Shown in pieces: positions 42,866 to 51,427 of a DNA stretch of 64,000 nucleotides. The position numbers and the translations under genes are program-made. The stretch spans positions 1,426,001-1,490,000 of the forward strand of contig OY969884.1 of NCBI GenBank assembly GCA_963704295.1, in the 5' to 3' direction. Below the pieces are notes generated by a model, which searched no databases, was not told the origin of the DNA, and worked only from the letters and a program-made list of their open reading frames with translations. Every line of letters starts with the position of its first letter. Position 1 is the stretch's first letter. The stretch comes from JACCVL01 sp963704295. GTDB lineage: Bacteria; Actinomycetota; Actinomycetes; Propionibacteriales; Nocardioidaceae.

Positions 42866-44476
42866 ATGACGACCACCGCGGACAACAGCAACCAGAAGGG
42901 CACCGTCGACGTGGAGCAGGCGCTCCTCGGCGGCTCCACCTACCGAGGCATCGCCGAGCAGGAGCTGTCGCCGGCCGAAGAGCGGTTCGAGCGACGGCGC
43001 CGGACGACCGGGTTGTTCCTCGCTCCGCTGGTGACGGCCGTCTTCTACTTCCTGCCGCTGGACCTCGACGCCACGCAGCAGACGCTGGCCGCCGTCCTGC
43101 TCGGTGTCGTGGTGCTCTGGATGACCGAGCCGGTGCCGATCCCGGTCGGCGGCTTCATTGGCGTGGCCGCGATCGTGATGCTCGGCGCGGTGCCGGTGGA
43201 CGACGCCCTGGCGCCGTTCGGAAGCTCCACCGTCTTCACGTTCATCGGGGCCTTCATCCTGGCCCAGGCGATGCTGCACCACGGCCTGGCCCGCCGGTTC
43301 GCCTTCCGCATCCTCGCCCTGCCCGGGGTGGGACGCAGCACCACCAAGGTCATCATCGCCTTCGGCGGCATCACCTGTGTGCTGTCCGCGTTCGTGTCGA
43401 ACACGGCCACGGTCGCGATGCTGCTGCCGACCGCGCTCGGGATCCTCACCGTCATCGCCAAGCTGATGCAGGAGCGCGGTGTGGTCGAGGGCTCCTTCGA
43501 TCCCACCCGGCTGCGCGTCGGGGTCGCGCTGATGCTGATGCTGGCCTACGGCGCGAGCGTCGGCGGCCTGCTGACGCCGGTCGGCAGCCCGCCGAACCTG
43601 ATCGGCAGGGACCTGATCGAGCAGCAGACCGGTGAGTCGATCTCGTTCGCGGCATGGATGGGGATGGCGCTGCCGATGTGCGCGCTGATGTTCGTCGCGC
43701 TCGCCGTGATCCTGCTGCTGTTGAACAAGCCGGAGATCAAGGAGCTGACCGGGGTCGAGGAGTACGTCAAGCGTGAGCGGGACCGGATGGGCCGGCTGAG
43801 CCGGGCGGAGCGGAACACGCTGTTCGCGTTCGGCCTCACCGTCACGCTGTGGATCGTTCCCGGCGTGATCGCGCTGGTCGCCGGGACCGACTCCAGCCTC
43901 TACGAGGCGGCCGGCAACCGGCTCGACGAAGGCGTCGTGGCCATCGTCGGCGCCGCCCTGCTGTTCCTGCTGCCCACCGACTGGGGCAAGCGCGAGTACA
44001 CGATGACCTGGGGCGACGCGGCGAAGATCGACTGGGGCACGATCATGTTGTTCGGGACCGGCATCATCTTCGGCTCACTGCTGGAGTCGACCGGTCTCGC
44101 CGCGACCATCGGTGAGGGCGCCTTCGACGCGCTCGGCTTCGGCACCGCGCTGGCGATCACCGCGTTCGCCGTGGTGCTGGCCATCACGGTGTCCGAGACG
44201 ACGTCGAACACTGCTTCGGCGGCGGTGGTGGTGCCGATCATCCTGCCGCTGGCAGCGGCGGCCGGCGTCGACCCGCTGACCCCCGCGCTCGCGGCGACGT
44301 TCGCGGCGTCGTTCGGCTTCATGCTCCCGGTCTCGACGCCGCAGAACGCCATCGTCTACGGCTCCGGGGTGGTGCCGATCACCAAGATGATCCGCTCCGG
44401 GGTCAGCTTCGACCTGCTGGGTGGCCTGCTCGTCCTGATCCTGCTCCCGCTGCTCGTGCCCGTCGTCGGGCTCTGA
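42866..44476 (+). CDS. DASS/SLC13 family anion transporter, copy 2
   Basis: 536 residues with about 12 membrane helices. Two Ser-Asn-Thr sites are intact, one in CVLSAFVSNTATVAMLLP and one in SETTSNTASAAVVVP, followed by the signature SFGFMLPVSTPQNAIVYGSG. This is a typical di/tricarboxylate:Na+ symporter. The tartrate/malate-type dehydrogenase gene begins 3 nt after it, so uptake and oxidation of a C4 hydroxy-diacid are probably coupled. TAACGT at 42823-42828 fits as a -10. Confidence 0.92.
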   Translation: MTTTADNSNQKGTVDVEQALLGGSTYRGIAEQELSPAEERFERRRRTTGLFLAPLVTAVFYFLPLDLDATQQTLAAVLLGVVVLWMTEPVPIPVGGFIGVAAIVMLGAVPVDDALAPFGSSTVFTFIGAFILAQAMLHHGLARRFAFRILALPGVGRSTTKVIIAFGGITCVLSAFVSNTATVAMLLPTALGILTVIAKLMQERGVVEGSFDPTRLRVGVALMLMLAYGASVGGLLTPVGSPPNLIGRDLIEQQTGESISFAAWMGMALPMCALMFVALAVILLLLNKPEIKELTGVEEYVKRERDRMGRLSRAERNTLFAFGLTVTLWIVPGVIALVAGTDSSLYEAAGNRLDEGVVAIVGAALLFLLPTDWGKREYTMTWGDAAKIDWGTIMLFGTGIIFGSLLESTGLAATIGEGAFDALGFGTALAITAFAVVLAITVSETTSNTASAAVVVPIILPLAAAAGVDPLTPALAATFAASFGFMLPVSTPQNAIVYGSGVVPITKMIRSGVSFDLLGGLLVLILLPLLVPVVGL

Positions 44477-44479
44477 CCG

Positions 44480-45544
44480 GTGCCGTCCGGGCGGATCGCG
44501 GTCATCCCCGGCGACGGCATCGGCGTCGAGGTCACCTCAGCGGCACGGTCGGTGCTCGACGCCGTCACCGCTGCGCACGCTCTCGACCTGAGCTACGACG
44601 AGTTCGACTGGTCGTGCCGCCGGTACGCCGACACCGGCGCCATGATGCCCGTGGACGCGATCGAGACGCTGCGGCCCTACGACGCGGTGCTGCTGGGCGC
44701 GGTCGGCTGGCCCGGAGTGCCGGACCACGTGTCGCTGTGGGGACTTCTCATCCCCATCCGGCGGGCCTTCCGCCAGTACGCCAACGTCCGGCCGGTCCGG
44801 GTCCTCGAGGGGGTGCCAAGCCCGCTGCGCACAGCCCGACCCGGCGAGGTCGACCTGGTGGTGGTGCGGGAGAACGTCGAGGGCGAGTACAGCGAGATCG
44901 GCGGCCGGCTCAATCGTGGCTTCGCCGACGAGATGGCCGTACAGGAGTCGGTCTTCACCAGGGTCGGCGTCGAGCGGATCGCCCGGCACGCATTCGAGCT
45001 CGCTCGGACCCGGAGGAGTCGGCTGACGTCGGCGACGAAGTCCAACGGCATCGTGCACACGCTGCCGTTCTGGGACGAGGTGGTGGCGGGCGTGGCGGGC
45101 GACTACCCCGACGTGCGCTGGGGCAGCGAGCACATCGACGCGCTGGCGGCCAAGGTCGTGCTGCACCCGGATCGCTACGACGTGATCGTCGCCAGCAACC
45201 TGTTCGGTGACATCCTCAGCGACCTGACGGCGGCGGTGGCCGGGTCGATCGGGATCGCCCCGTCGGCCAACCTCGACCCCACCCGGACCTACCCCTCGAT
45301 GTTCGAGCCGGTGCACGGCTCCGCCCCCGACATCGCCGGCCAGGGGCTGGCCAACCCGCTCGGCGCGGTCTGGTCCGCCGCCCTGCTGTTGGAGCATCTG
45401 GGCCACCAGCAGGCGGCGGCGAGCGTGTTGCGGGCGGTGGAGTGCTCGCTGCGCGACCCGGCGACTCGCACGCCGGACCTCGGCGGCACCGCCTCGACCG
45501 ATGCGGTCACCGCCGAGCTGGTCCGGCTGGTCACCGCGTCCTAG
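44480..45544 (+). CDS. Tartrate/D-malate-type beta-decarboxylating dehydrogenase
   Basis: 354 residues of the isocitrate/isopropylmalate dehydrogenase family: [13 protein letters not shown] at the start, [22 protein letters not shown] (catalytic Lys), [11 protein letters not shown] (metal-binding Asp) and [22 protein letters not shown] (NAD site). [21 protein letters not shown] is diagnostic of tartrate/D-malate dehydrogenases rather than LeuB. It oxidises and decarboxylates L-tartrate, D-malate or a similar acid with NAD+. GTG start 3 nt after the transporter stop. Confidence 0.9.
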   Translation: MPSGRIAVIPGDGIGVEVTSAARSVLDAVTAAHALDLSYDEFDWSCRRYADTGAMMPVDAIETLRPYDAVLLGAVGWPGVPDHVSLWGLLIPIRRAFRQYANVRPVRVLEGVPSPLRTARPGEVDLVVVRENVEGEYSEIGGRLNRGFADEMAVQESVFTRVGVERIARHAFELARTRRSRLTSATKSNGIVHTLPFWDEVVAGVAGDYPDVRWGSEHIDALAAKVVLHPDRYDVIVASNLFGDILSDLTAAVAGSIGIAPSANLDPTRTYPSMFEPVHGSAPDIAGQGLANPLGAVWSAALLLEHLGHQQAAASVLRAVECSLRDPATRTPDLGGTASTDAVTAELVRLVTAS

Positions 45545-45638
45545 TGGACGCACGCGACACGCCGGAGCCTTCCGTCACCGAGCGTGCGGGCGCAGACTCG
45601 ACGCACACTGTGATCCCCGTCGACAGGAGGCCCCCGAG

Positions 45639-46400
45639 ATGCATGCTGGGCACGCGCTGGGTCTGCCCGAGCGGGTGCGGGCCTGCCTGTTCGATCTCGA
45701 CGGGGTGCTCACCGACACCGCGGCCGTCCACAACGCAGCGTGGACGCTGGCGTTCGACGACTTCCTGCGGGCCCGGGCCGCGTCAAGGGGTGACGAGTTC
45801 GTCCCGTTCGACCCCAAGAAGGACTATCCCCGCTATGTCGACGGGAAGCCGCGCGCGGACGGGGTCCGCGACTTCCTCGCCAGCCGCGGCATCGAGCTGC
45901 CGGAGGGGTCCCCTGACGACCCGCCGGAGGCCGACACCGTCGTGGGACTGGGCAACCGGAAGAACGCCGAGCTGCTCCGCCGCATCCGCGAGGACGGGGT
46001 CACGGTCTTCGAGGGGTCCCGCCGCTACCTCGAAGCCGCGCGGTCGGCGGGACTCCGGCGCGCCGTCGTGTCGTCCAGCGCCAACACCGCGGACGTGCTG
46101 GAGGTGACCGGGTTGGCGCACCTGATCGAGGAGCGGGTCGACGGGGTGACGGTGAAGTCCGAAGGCCTTCGGGGGAAGCCGGCGCCGGACGCGTTCCTGC
46201 GCGCCGCCGACCTGTTCGGGGTCAGTCCGGACCAGGCGGCGGTGTTCGAGGACGCCGTCTCCGGCGTCCAGGCGGGGCGGGCAGGACGGTTCGGCGTCGT
46301 CGTCGGGGTGGACCGGGTGGGGCACGCGGACGCGTTGCGCGAGCACGGCGCGGACGTGGTCGTCGAGGACCTCGCAGAGCTGTTGGAGGCAGACCGATGA
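45639..46400 (+). CDS. Beta-phosphoglucomutase family HAD hydrolase
   Basis: 253 residues. The HAD motif D19-L-D21-G-V-L-T-D, the cap segment GNRKNAELL typical of beta-phosphoglucomutases, AVVSSSANT (motif II), GKPAPDAF (motif III Lys) and [10 protein letters not shown] (motif IV) are all there. It interconverts beta-glucose 1- and 6-phosphate. It overlaps the GH65 phosphorylase by 4 nt, the classic partner that supplies beta-glucose 1-phosphate. ATG with AGGAGG 8 nt upstream. Confidence 0.95.
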   Translation: MHAGHALGLPERVRACLFDLDGVLTDTAAVHNAAWTLAFDDFLRARAASRGDEFVPFDPKKDYPRYVDGKPRADGVRDFLASRGIELPEGSPDDPPEADTVVGLGNRKNAELLRRIREDGVTVFEGSRRYLEAARSAGLRRAVVSSSANTADVLEVTGLAHLIEERVDGVTVKSEGLRGKPAPDAFLRAADLFGVSPDQAAVFEDAVSGVQAGRAGRFGVVVGVDRVGHADALREHGADVVVEDLAELLEADR

Positions 46401-48766
46401 TCGACCAGTCCGTCTTCGGCGTGGACCCGTGGTGTCTGACCGAGACCCGCCTCGACACCGACGTGCTGGCGCAGAGCGAGTCATTGTTCGCGCTGTCCAA
46501 CGGTCACATCGGGCTGCGCGGCAACCTGGACGAGGGTGAGCCGCACGGCATCCCCGGCACGTACCTCAACGCGTTCTACGAGCTGCGTCCGCTCCCGCAC
46601 GCCGAGGCCGGGTACGGCTACCCGGAGTCCGGCCAGACCGTCGTCAACGTCACCAACGGCAAGCTGATCCGGCTGCTGGTGGACGACTCGCCGTTCGACG
46701 TGCGCTACGGCACCCTGCACAGCCACGTCCGCACCTTCGACATGCGCAGCGGGACCTTGACCCGGACCGCGGACTGGACCTCGCCGGCCGGCAAGCGGGT
46801 CAAGGTCCGCTCCCGCCGGCTGGTGTCGCTGACACAACGGGCGGTGGCGGCGATCGAGTACGTCGTCGAACCGGTGGACGAGGCGTCGCGGATGATCGTG
46901 CTGTCCGAGCTGGTGGCCAACGAGACCATGCCGCACCTGTCCAACGACCCCCGCGTCTCCGCCATGCTCGACAACCCGCTGGAGGCGGTCGAGCACGACA
47001 TCCTCGGTGACGGGGCGACGCTGTTGCACCGCACCCGCGAGAGCGACCTGATGATGGCCGCCGGGATGGACCACGTGGTGGACGGACCCGGCCGGGTCAC
47101 GGTCGACGTGGACGCCCGGCCGCACTGGGCGCGGACGGTCGTCGTCTGCCCACTCGAGCCCGGCCAGCGGCTGCGCGTGGTCAAGCTGCTCGCCTACGGC
47201 TGGTCCAGCCTGCGCTCGTCGCCGTCGCTGCGCGACCAGGTGGCCGCCGGCCTGATCGGGGCGCGCTACACCGGCTTCGACGGGCTGCTCGCCGAGCAGC
47301 GCACCTTCCTGGACGACTTCTGGGACGCGGCCGACGTCGAGATCGACGGCGACGCCGAGATGCAGCAGGCGGTCCGGTTCGGTCTGTTCCACGTCCTGCA
47401 GTCGAGCGCCCGCGCCGAGCGCCGGTTCATCCCGGCCAAGGGGCTCACCGGGCCGGGCTACGACGGGCACACCTTCTGGGACACCGAGGGCTTCGTGCTG
47501 CCGCTGCTCACGTATGCGCTTCCGGAGGCGGCCGGGGACGCGCTGCGCTGGCGGCACACCACGCTCGAGCTGGCCAAGGAGCGCGCGGACACGCTCGGTC
47601 TGCGGGGCGCCTGCTTCCCGTGGCGGACGATCCGCGGCCAGGAGTGCTCCGGCTACTGGCCGGCCGGCACGGCGGCCTTCCACGTCAACGCCGACATCGC
47701 GGCGGCCGTCGAGCGCTACCGGCTGGCCACCGGCGACGAGACGCTGGAGGAGGAGGTCGGCCTCGAGCTCCTGGTCGAGACCGCCCGGCTGTGGGCCTCG
47801 CTCGGCCACCACGACGCGCACGGCCGCTGGCACCTCGACGGGGTGACCGGGCCGGACGAGTACAGCGCGATCGCGAACGACAACGTCTTCACCAACCTGA
47901 TGGCCACCCGCAACCTGCTCGCCGCGGCCGACGCGGTGACGCGCAACCCGCGTATCGCAGCCCAACTCGGCGTCGACTTGGAGGAGGCCGCGACCTGGCG
48001 GGACGCCGCGGCCGACGTGCACATCCCGTACGACGACGAGCTCGGTGTGCACGAGCAGTCGGAGGGCTTCACCCGGCTGCAGGAGTGGGACTTCGCCGGT
48101 TACCGCGACCGCTACCCGCTGCTGCTGAGCGCACCGTACTTCGACATGTACCGCAAGCAGGTGTGCAAGCAGGCCGACCTGCTGCTCGCGATGCACTGGT
48201 GTGGCGACTCGTTCAGCGCCGAGGACAAGGCGCGCAACGTCGACTACTACGAGCGGCGCACCGTCCGCGACTCGTCGCTGTCGGCCTGCACTCAGGCGGT
48301 GATGGCCGCCGAAGTGGGCCACCTCGACCTGGCCTACGACTACGCATACGAAGCGGTGATGGTCGACCTGCGCGACCTGCACCGCAACACCCGCGACGGA
48401 CTGCACATGGCATCACTGGCCGGGGCGTGGAGCGCGCTGGTGGCCGGCTTCGGCGGCATGCGGGACCACGGCGGGATGCTGTCCTTCGACCCGGCGCTGC
48501 CCGAGGGCATCGCCCGACTGCGGTTCTCGCTGCGCTGGCACGCCGCCCGGCTGCACGTCACGGTCGAGACCCGGCAGGTGACCTATTCAGTGGACTGTGA
48601 CCCCGGGTCGTCGGTCACGTTGCGGCACGTGGGCGAGGAGATCGAGGTGCTGCCGGACAAGCCGGTCACCCTCGCCCTCGAGCGGCGGGTCCCGATGTTC
48701 CCCCGCCCGACCCAGCCGGCCGGACGCGAACCCGCCCCCCGCGCCGCCAAGCTGCGCGACCGCTAA
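46397..48766 (+). CDS. Glycoside hydrolase family 65 phosphorylase (maltose/trehalose/kojibiose type)
   Basis: 789 residues, the full four-domain length of GH65: an N-terminal beta-sandwich, helical linker, (alpha/alpha)6 barrel and C-terminal beta sheet. The general acid is E488 in [19 protein letters not shown] and [20 protein letters not shown] line the active site. It phosphorolyses an alpha-glucobiose to beta-glucose 1-phosphate and glucose, and the mutase gene upstream then yields glucose 6-phosphate. Which disaccharide is used is not predictable. No sugar transporter is adjacent. Confidence 0.94.
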   Translation: MIDQSVFGVDPWCLTETRLDTDVLAQSESLFALSNGHIGLRGNLDEGEPHGIPGTYLNAFYELRPLPHAEAGYGYPESGQTVVNVTNGKLIRLLVDDSPFDVRYGTLHSHVRTFDMRSGTLTRTADWTSPAGKRVKVRSRRLVSLTQRAVAAIEYVVEPVDEASRMIVLSELVANETMPHLSNDPRVSAMLDNPLEAVEHDILGDGATLLHRTRESDLMMAAGMDHVVDGPGRVTVDVDARPHWARTVVVCPLEPGQRLRVVKLLAYGWSSLRSSPSLRDQVAAGLIGARYTGFDGLLAEQRTFLDDFWDAADVEIDGDAEMQQAVRFGLFHVLQSSARAERRFIPAKGLTGPGYDGHTFWDTEGFVLPLLTYALPEAAGDALRWRHTTLELAKERADTLGLRGACFPWRTIRGQECSGYWPAGTAAFHVNADIAAAVERYRLATGDETLEEEVGLELLVETARLWASLGHHDAHGRWHLDGVTGPDEYSAIANDNVFTNLMATRNLLAAADAVTRNPRIAAQLGVDLEEAATWRDAAADVHIPYDDELGVHEQSEGFTRLQEWDFAGYRDRYPLLLSAPYFDMYRKQVCKQADLLLAMHWCGDSFSAEDKARNVDYYERRTVRDSSLSACTQAVMAAEVGHLDLAYDYAYEAVMVDLRDLHRNTRDGLHMASLAGAWSALVAGFGGMRDHGGMLSFDPALPEGIARLRFSLRWHAARLHVTVETRQVTYSVDCDPGSSVTLRHVGEEIEVLPDKPVTLALERRVPMFPRPTQPAGREPAPRAAKLRDR

Positions 48767-48833
48767 CCCCCCCCCGCCCCCCCCCGCCCACCCCTCCGCC
48801 CACCCCTCCGCCCACGATCCGCGACTTCTGCAG
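48765..48833. repeat. C-rich low-complexity tract ending in a dispersed-repeat copy
   Basis: The stop of the GH65 gene runs into long C runs, then two copies of CCCACCCCTCCG and a copy of the 18-bp unit GATCCGCGACTTCTGCAG (48816-48833). A variant unit follows at 48864-48881. The tract is prone to sequencing and assembly error. Confidence 0.7.
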
Positions 48834-48863
48834 CCCCCCGTCCCGCCGCCTGCGCCCGCCCTT

Positions 48864-48881
48864 GACCCGCGACTTCTGCTG
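48864..48881. repeat. Variant copy of the dispersed 18-bp unit
   Basis: GACCCGCGACTTCTGCTG differs at two positions from the 48816-48833 copy and lies 10 bp before the YbaK-type gene. It is on the plus strand, in the same direction as the first copy. Confidence 0.6.
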
Positions 48882-48891
48882 AACTGGCGCG

Positions 48892-49377
48892 ATGGAGACG
48901 GACCAGCAAGGCGACGGGGAGAGCCGCGCCCTTGCAGCAGCCGACCAGCTCGGACTGGCCTACGAGGTGGTCCGGCACCCGCCGGTCCGGTCCCTCGCGG
49001 AGGCGGCGGCCGCCCGCGGGGTCGAGCCGGCACAGGTGATCAAGACGCTGGTCGTGCGGCTGACCGACGACGACTTCCGGCTGGTGCTGGTGCCGGGTGA
49101 CCGGCAGATCGCCTGGCCGCGCCTTCGTGAGCTGCTCGGGGTGAACCGGGTCTCCCTGCCGGACGCCGCGGCGGCATACCAAGCCACCGGGTACGAGCGC
49201 GGCACGATCACGCCGCTCGGCGCCGAGCCTGCCTGGCCCGTCGTGGCGGACGAACGCGTGCGTGGGTGGGTCTCGCTCGGCGCAGGCGCACACGGGGTCG
49301 CCATCGGAGTCAACGCCGCAGCGCTGCTACCGGCGCTCGGTGCCACCGTCGCCGACATCACCGACCGGGAAGGCTGA
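48892..49377 (+). CDS. YbaK/ProX-type aminoacyl-tRNA deacylase
   Basis: 161 residues forming one YbaK fold: AYEVVRHPPVRSLAEAAAARG, AQVIKTLVVRL with the conserved active-site lysine, and GAGAHGVAIGVNAAALL near the end. The family hydrolyses mischarged Cys- or Ala-tRNA-Pro and related species in the cytoplasm. The exact mischarged tRNA is unknown. It is bracketed by copies of an 18-bp dispersed repeat, and a 17-bp perfect hairpin follows the stop by 16 bp. Confidence 0.92.
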   Translation: METDQQGDGESRALAAADQLGLAYEVVRHPPVRSLAEAAAARGVEPAQVIKTLVVRLTDDDFRLVLVPGDRQIAWPRLRELLGVNRVSLPDAAAAYQATGYERGTITPLGAEPAWPVVADERVRGWVSLGAGAHGVAIGVNAAALLPALGATVADITDREG

Positions 49378-49393
49378 CCACCGGCACACCCCG

Positions 49394-49436
49394 CCACGAT
49401 CCGCGACTTTCTGCCTGCAAAAGTCGCGGATCGTGG
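49394..49436. terminator. Perfect 17-bp hairpin built from two inverted repeat copies
   Basis: Arms 49394-49410 and 49420-49436 pair perfectly over 17 bp around loop CTGCCTGCA. Each arm is the GATCCGCGACTTT core of the dispersed repeat in opposite orientation. Position between convergent genes fits a two-way terminator, and the internal AAA/TTT gives a U-rich end on both strands. Confidence 0.75.
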
Positions 49437-49461
49437 GCAGCGGGTGCGTGGTGCGGGGGGG

Positions 49462-50049
49462 TCATCGTCGAGGCAGCGACCGGAGCAGGTCCCGCATCAT
49501 GACCATCTGTCCGCGCTGCTCACGGCAGACCCGCCGAGCCAGCGCCACCGCGTCGGGGTCGCTTCCCTCGGCTCGCTCGGCCCTCGCCAGCTGCAGCGAT
49601 CCCCGATGGTGTCGCAGCATCAGCTGGACGAAGGACCGGTCGAACCTCGGGCCCGACATCGCCTGCAGCCGGCCGATGTCCGCATCACTCATCATCCCCG
49701 GGAAGGGCGCATCCATCATCTCGCCCCATCCGTCGTGCATCATGCCGTCCGGGTCACCGGGCCGGCCGGTGAACGGCATCGGCGAGTCGTGGTCGCGAAG
49801 CCAACCCGCGAGGCGTGCACGCTCGGCCAACTGATCGGCCATCAGGGTGTCGGCCAGGCGGCGAACCTGCGGGCTGTCGGCCCGGTCCCGAGCCAGGCCG
49901 GCCATCTCTGCGGCCTGATCGTGCTGCACCACCATTCGGCCGACGAACTCCGCGTCACCGGCGGACCCCTCCTCGACCCCGGTCCCGCAGCCGGCCACGC
50001 CGAGCAGGATGGACAGTGCTGCGCCAGTCACGACGCGTGCGACATGCAT
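49462..50049 (-). CDS. DUF305 lipoprotein (ferritin-like, metal-linked)
   Basis: 195 residues. The signal peptide ends in LLGVAG-C (lipobox), and two helical DUF305 halves carry FVGRMVVQHDQAAEMAGLA and FVQLMLRHHRGSLQLARAE, with His/Met/Asp residues as in copper-linked DUF305 proteins; the middle is Met-rich (DGMMHDGWGEMM, GMMSDADI). It probably binds copper or a related metal outside the membrane. A DosR-like palindrome and a second hairpin lie 83-118 bp upstream. Confidence 0.9.
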   Translation of the reverse strand: MHVARVVTGAALSILLGVAGCGTGVEEGSAGDAEFVGRMVVQHDQAAEMAGLARDRADSPQVRRLADTLMADQLAERARLAGWLRDHDSPMPFTGRPGDPDGMMHDGWGEMMDAPFPGMMSDADIGRLQAMSGPRFDRSFVQLMLRHHRGSLQLARAERAEGSDPDAVALARRVCREQRGQMVMMRDLLRSLPRR

Positions 50050-50131
50050 GTTGGCTCCCGACCACTGGTCCTCGTCCGTCCACCCTTGCCGGGTCGTCGC
50101 CGGGCGCGCACCGGGCGGACGTCCTGTGTGA

Positions 50132-50147
50132 GGGGACTAACGTCCCC
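50132..50147. promoter_or_regulatory. DosR/DevR-like box upstream of the DUF305 lipoprotein
   Basis: GGGGACTAACGTCCCC is a perfect 6-bp inverted repeat around TAAC. It matches the GGGACTWWAGTCCC core of the actinobacterial DosR/DevR box with one mismatch. It lies 83 bp upstream of the DUF305 start codon. Its use by DosR is inferred from the motif only. Confidence 0.45.
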
Positions 50148-50151
50148 ATCT

Positions 50152-50167
50152 CGGGTTCGAGAACCCG
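50152..50167. repeat. Short inverted repeat beside the DosR-like box
   Basis: CGGGTT and AACCCG pair around CGAG, 4 bp after the DosR-like box. It could be a second regulator site or a hairpin. It superficially resembles a tRNA T-arm, but no other tRNA arm is present. Confidence 0.4.
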
Positions 50168-50331
50168 CGACGGACGCCGCATGGCCGCCAACCGTGCTGA
50201 CTGACGAGTCACCGACGTGCTAGTCGAACCGGTCGCACCAGGCGGCATCCACCTGCGTGACCAGGCGCACGCCGAAGCGCTGACCCTGAAAGCTCAGCGA
50301 GCCACCCAGCGGCGACGAGGTTCCAACCTGC

Positions 50332-50350
50332 AGAAGTCGCGGATCGTGGG
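50332..50350 (-). repeat. Reverse-orientation copy of the dispersed 18-bp unit
   Basis: CTGCAGAAGTCGCGGATCG is the reverse complement of the unit found at 48816-48833. It lies about 40 bp downstream of the 3' end of the minus-strand tRNA-Leu gene and outside any gene. Confidence 0.65.
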
Positions 50351-50388
50351 CGGGGTGTGGGGCGCGTGGCGATGCTCGGGCTGTGTGG

Positions 50389-50472
50389 TGCGCGAGGGGG
50401 GAGTTGAACCCCCACGCCCTTTCGGGCACACGGACCTGAACCGTGCGCGTCTGCCTATTCCGCCACTCGCGC
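50389..50472 (-). tRNA. tRNA-Leu (anticodon CAG)
   Basis: On the minus strand the acceptor GCGCGAG pairs fully with CTCGCGC, discriminator A. The anticodon loop is TTCAGGT on stem CACGG/CCGTG, giving CAG. A long class II variable arm (TGCCCGAAAGGGCG) and T-arm GGGGG-TTCAACT-CCCCC complete it. CCA is encoded at 50386-50388. Its place upstream of fhaA matches mycobacterial gene order. Confidence 0.97.
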
Positions 50473-50589
50473 GCGCCCCTGAAAAGGGCACCAGCCGACG
50501 GCGCACCACGCCCGCCGACCGATCGATGAGACTAGCACGCAGAGCGGGGTCCCCGGTCGCCGCCGTGAGCCCCCGACCGGCACCCTCGC

Positions 50590-50595
50590 TACGAT
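50590..50595 (+). promoter_or_regulatory. Possible -10 element (TACGAT) of the fhaA-pknB operon
   Basis: TACGAT fits the actinobacterial -10 and would give a leader of about 100 nt before the fhaA GTG. No convincing -35 is seen at the proper distance. This is the only gap of more than 25 bp upstream of a seven-gene overlapping operon, so the main promoter should be in 50473-50703. Confidence 0.35.
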
Positions 50596-50703
50596 CCACG
50601 GTGGCGCGGCCCGTCGGGTCCCCGGCTCATGTCCGGGAGCGTCGCCGGAGCGTCGCCACACGTCCTGTCACCAGCACACACAGCGGAAGGGAGCGCGGCC
50701 CAC

Positions 50704-51426
50704 GTGGGTGTCCTGCAGCGGTTCGAGCAGCGCCTCGAGCGAGCCGTGAGCGGGGCGTTCGCCCGCGCCTTCCGCAGCGCCGTCCAGCCGGTCGAGATCG
50801 CCGCGTCGCTGACCCGCGAGATCGACAACTCCACCCAGGTGCTGTCGAGAGACCGGGTGTTGGTCCCGAACGCCTTCCAGGTGGAGCTGTCCCCGGGTGA
50901 CTACGACCGCCTCTCCCCGTACGGGAGCACGCTGTCCGGCGAGCTCGACCGGATGGTGCGCGACCATGTGCAGGAGCAGCACTACACCCTCGCCGGGCCG
51001 GTCGCCATCGAGCTGAGCCGCCGCGAGGACCTGACGATGGGCCGGTTCCTCGTCACCAGCCGAGCCAGCGCCGCGGTGTCGCAAGCGTCCGGACCGCCGC
51101 CGAGCGACACCGGCCTGCGCCGTGCCCCCGTCGTGATCGAGGTCAACGGGGCCAAGCACGCCGTGCCCGAGACCGGCCTCGTGCTCGGCCGGGGTGAGGA
51201 GGCGGACCTGCGCATCAACGACCCCGGCGTCTCCCGCCGGCACGCCGAGATCCGGATCAGCACCTCGGGGGACCAGATGACGGTGAGCGTGGTGGACCTC
51301 GGGTCCACGAACGGAACCCAGGTCGACGGCCGTCGCGTGCAGCAGGCGATGCTGCGCGACGGCACCCAGATCGTGATCGGCAACACCACGGTGATCGTTC
51401 GTGACCCTCGAGCGACGGGCGGCTGA
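50704..51426 (+). CDS. fhaA: FhaA: DUF3662 and FHA domain protein
   Basis: 240 residues. The N-terminal domain (1-115: GVLQRFEQRLERAVSGAFARAFRSAVQPVEIAASLTREID) is the DUF3662 part of FhaA. The C-terminal FHA domain (about 145-238) has LGRGEEADLRINDPGVSRRHAEIR and GSTNGTQVDG, which bind phosphothreonine. FhaA docks on the phosphorylated pseudokinase MurJ/MviN and PknB to control peptidoglycan export and polar growth. The linker between domains is about 30 residues, much shorter than in mycobacteria. GTG preceded by AAGGGAG. Confidence 0.95.
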   Translation: MGVLQRFEQRLERAVSGAFARAFRSAVQPVEIAASLTREIDNSTQVLSRDRVLVPNAFQVELSPGDYDRLSPYGSTLSGELDRMVRDHVQEQHYTLAGPVAIELSRREDLTMGRFLVTSRASAAVSQASGPPPSDTGLRRAPVVIEVNGAKHAVPETGLVLGRGEEADLRINDPGVSRRHAEIRISTSGDQMTVSVVDLGSTNGTQVDGRRVQQAMLRDGTQIVIGNTTVIVRDPRATGG

Positions 51427-51427
51427 C

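Larger units (their letters stand above)
50050..50388. other. Non-coding region between the DUF305 gene and tRNA-Leu
   Basis: No intact gene is supported in these 339 bp. It holds two hairpins (50132-50147 and 50152-50167), a reverse copy of the dispersed 18-bp unit near 50332-50350, and a stretch at 50220-50310 whose minus-strand frame (ending FGVRLVTQVDAAWCDRFD) looks coding-like and may be a decayed gene end. Confidence 0.5.

Noticed and set aside
46481..48406. A 641-codon open frame on the minus strand opposite the GH65 gene
   Set aside because: It lies wholly within a gene with a clear family and catalytic motif on the other strand; its translation is a low-complexity Arg/Val/Gln/His mix, typical of antisense frames in GC-rich genomes.
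50152..50167. A T-arm-like CGGGTTCGAGAACCCG as a hint of a tRNA
   Set aside because: No acceptor, D-arm or anticodon stem can be drawn around it; it is a simple inverted repeat.
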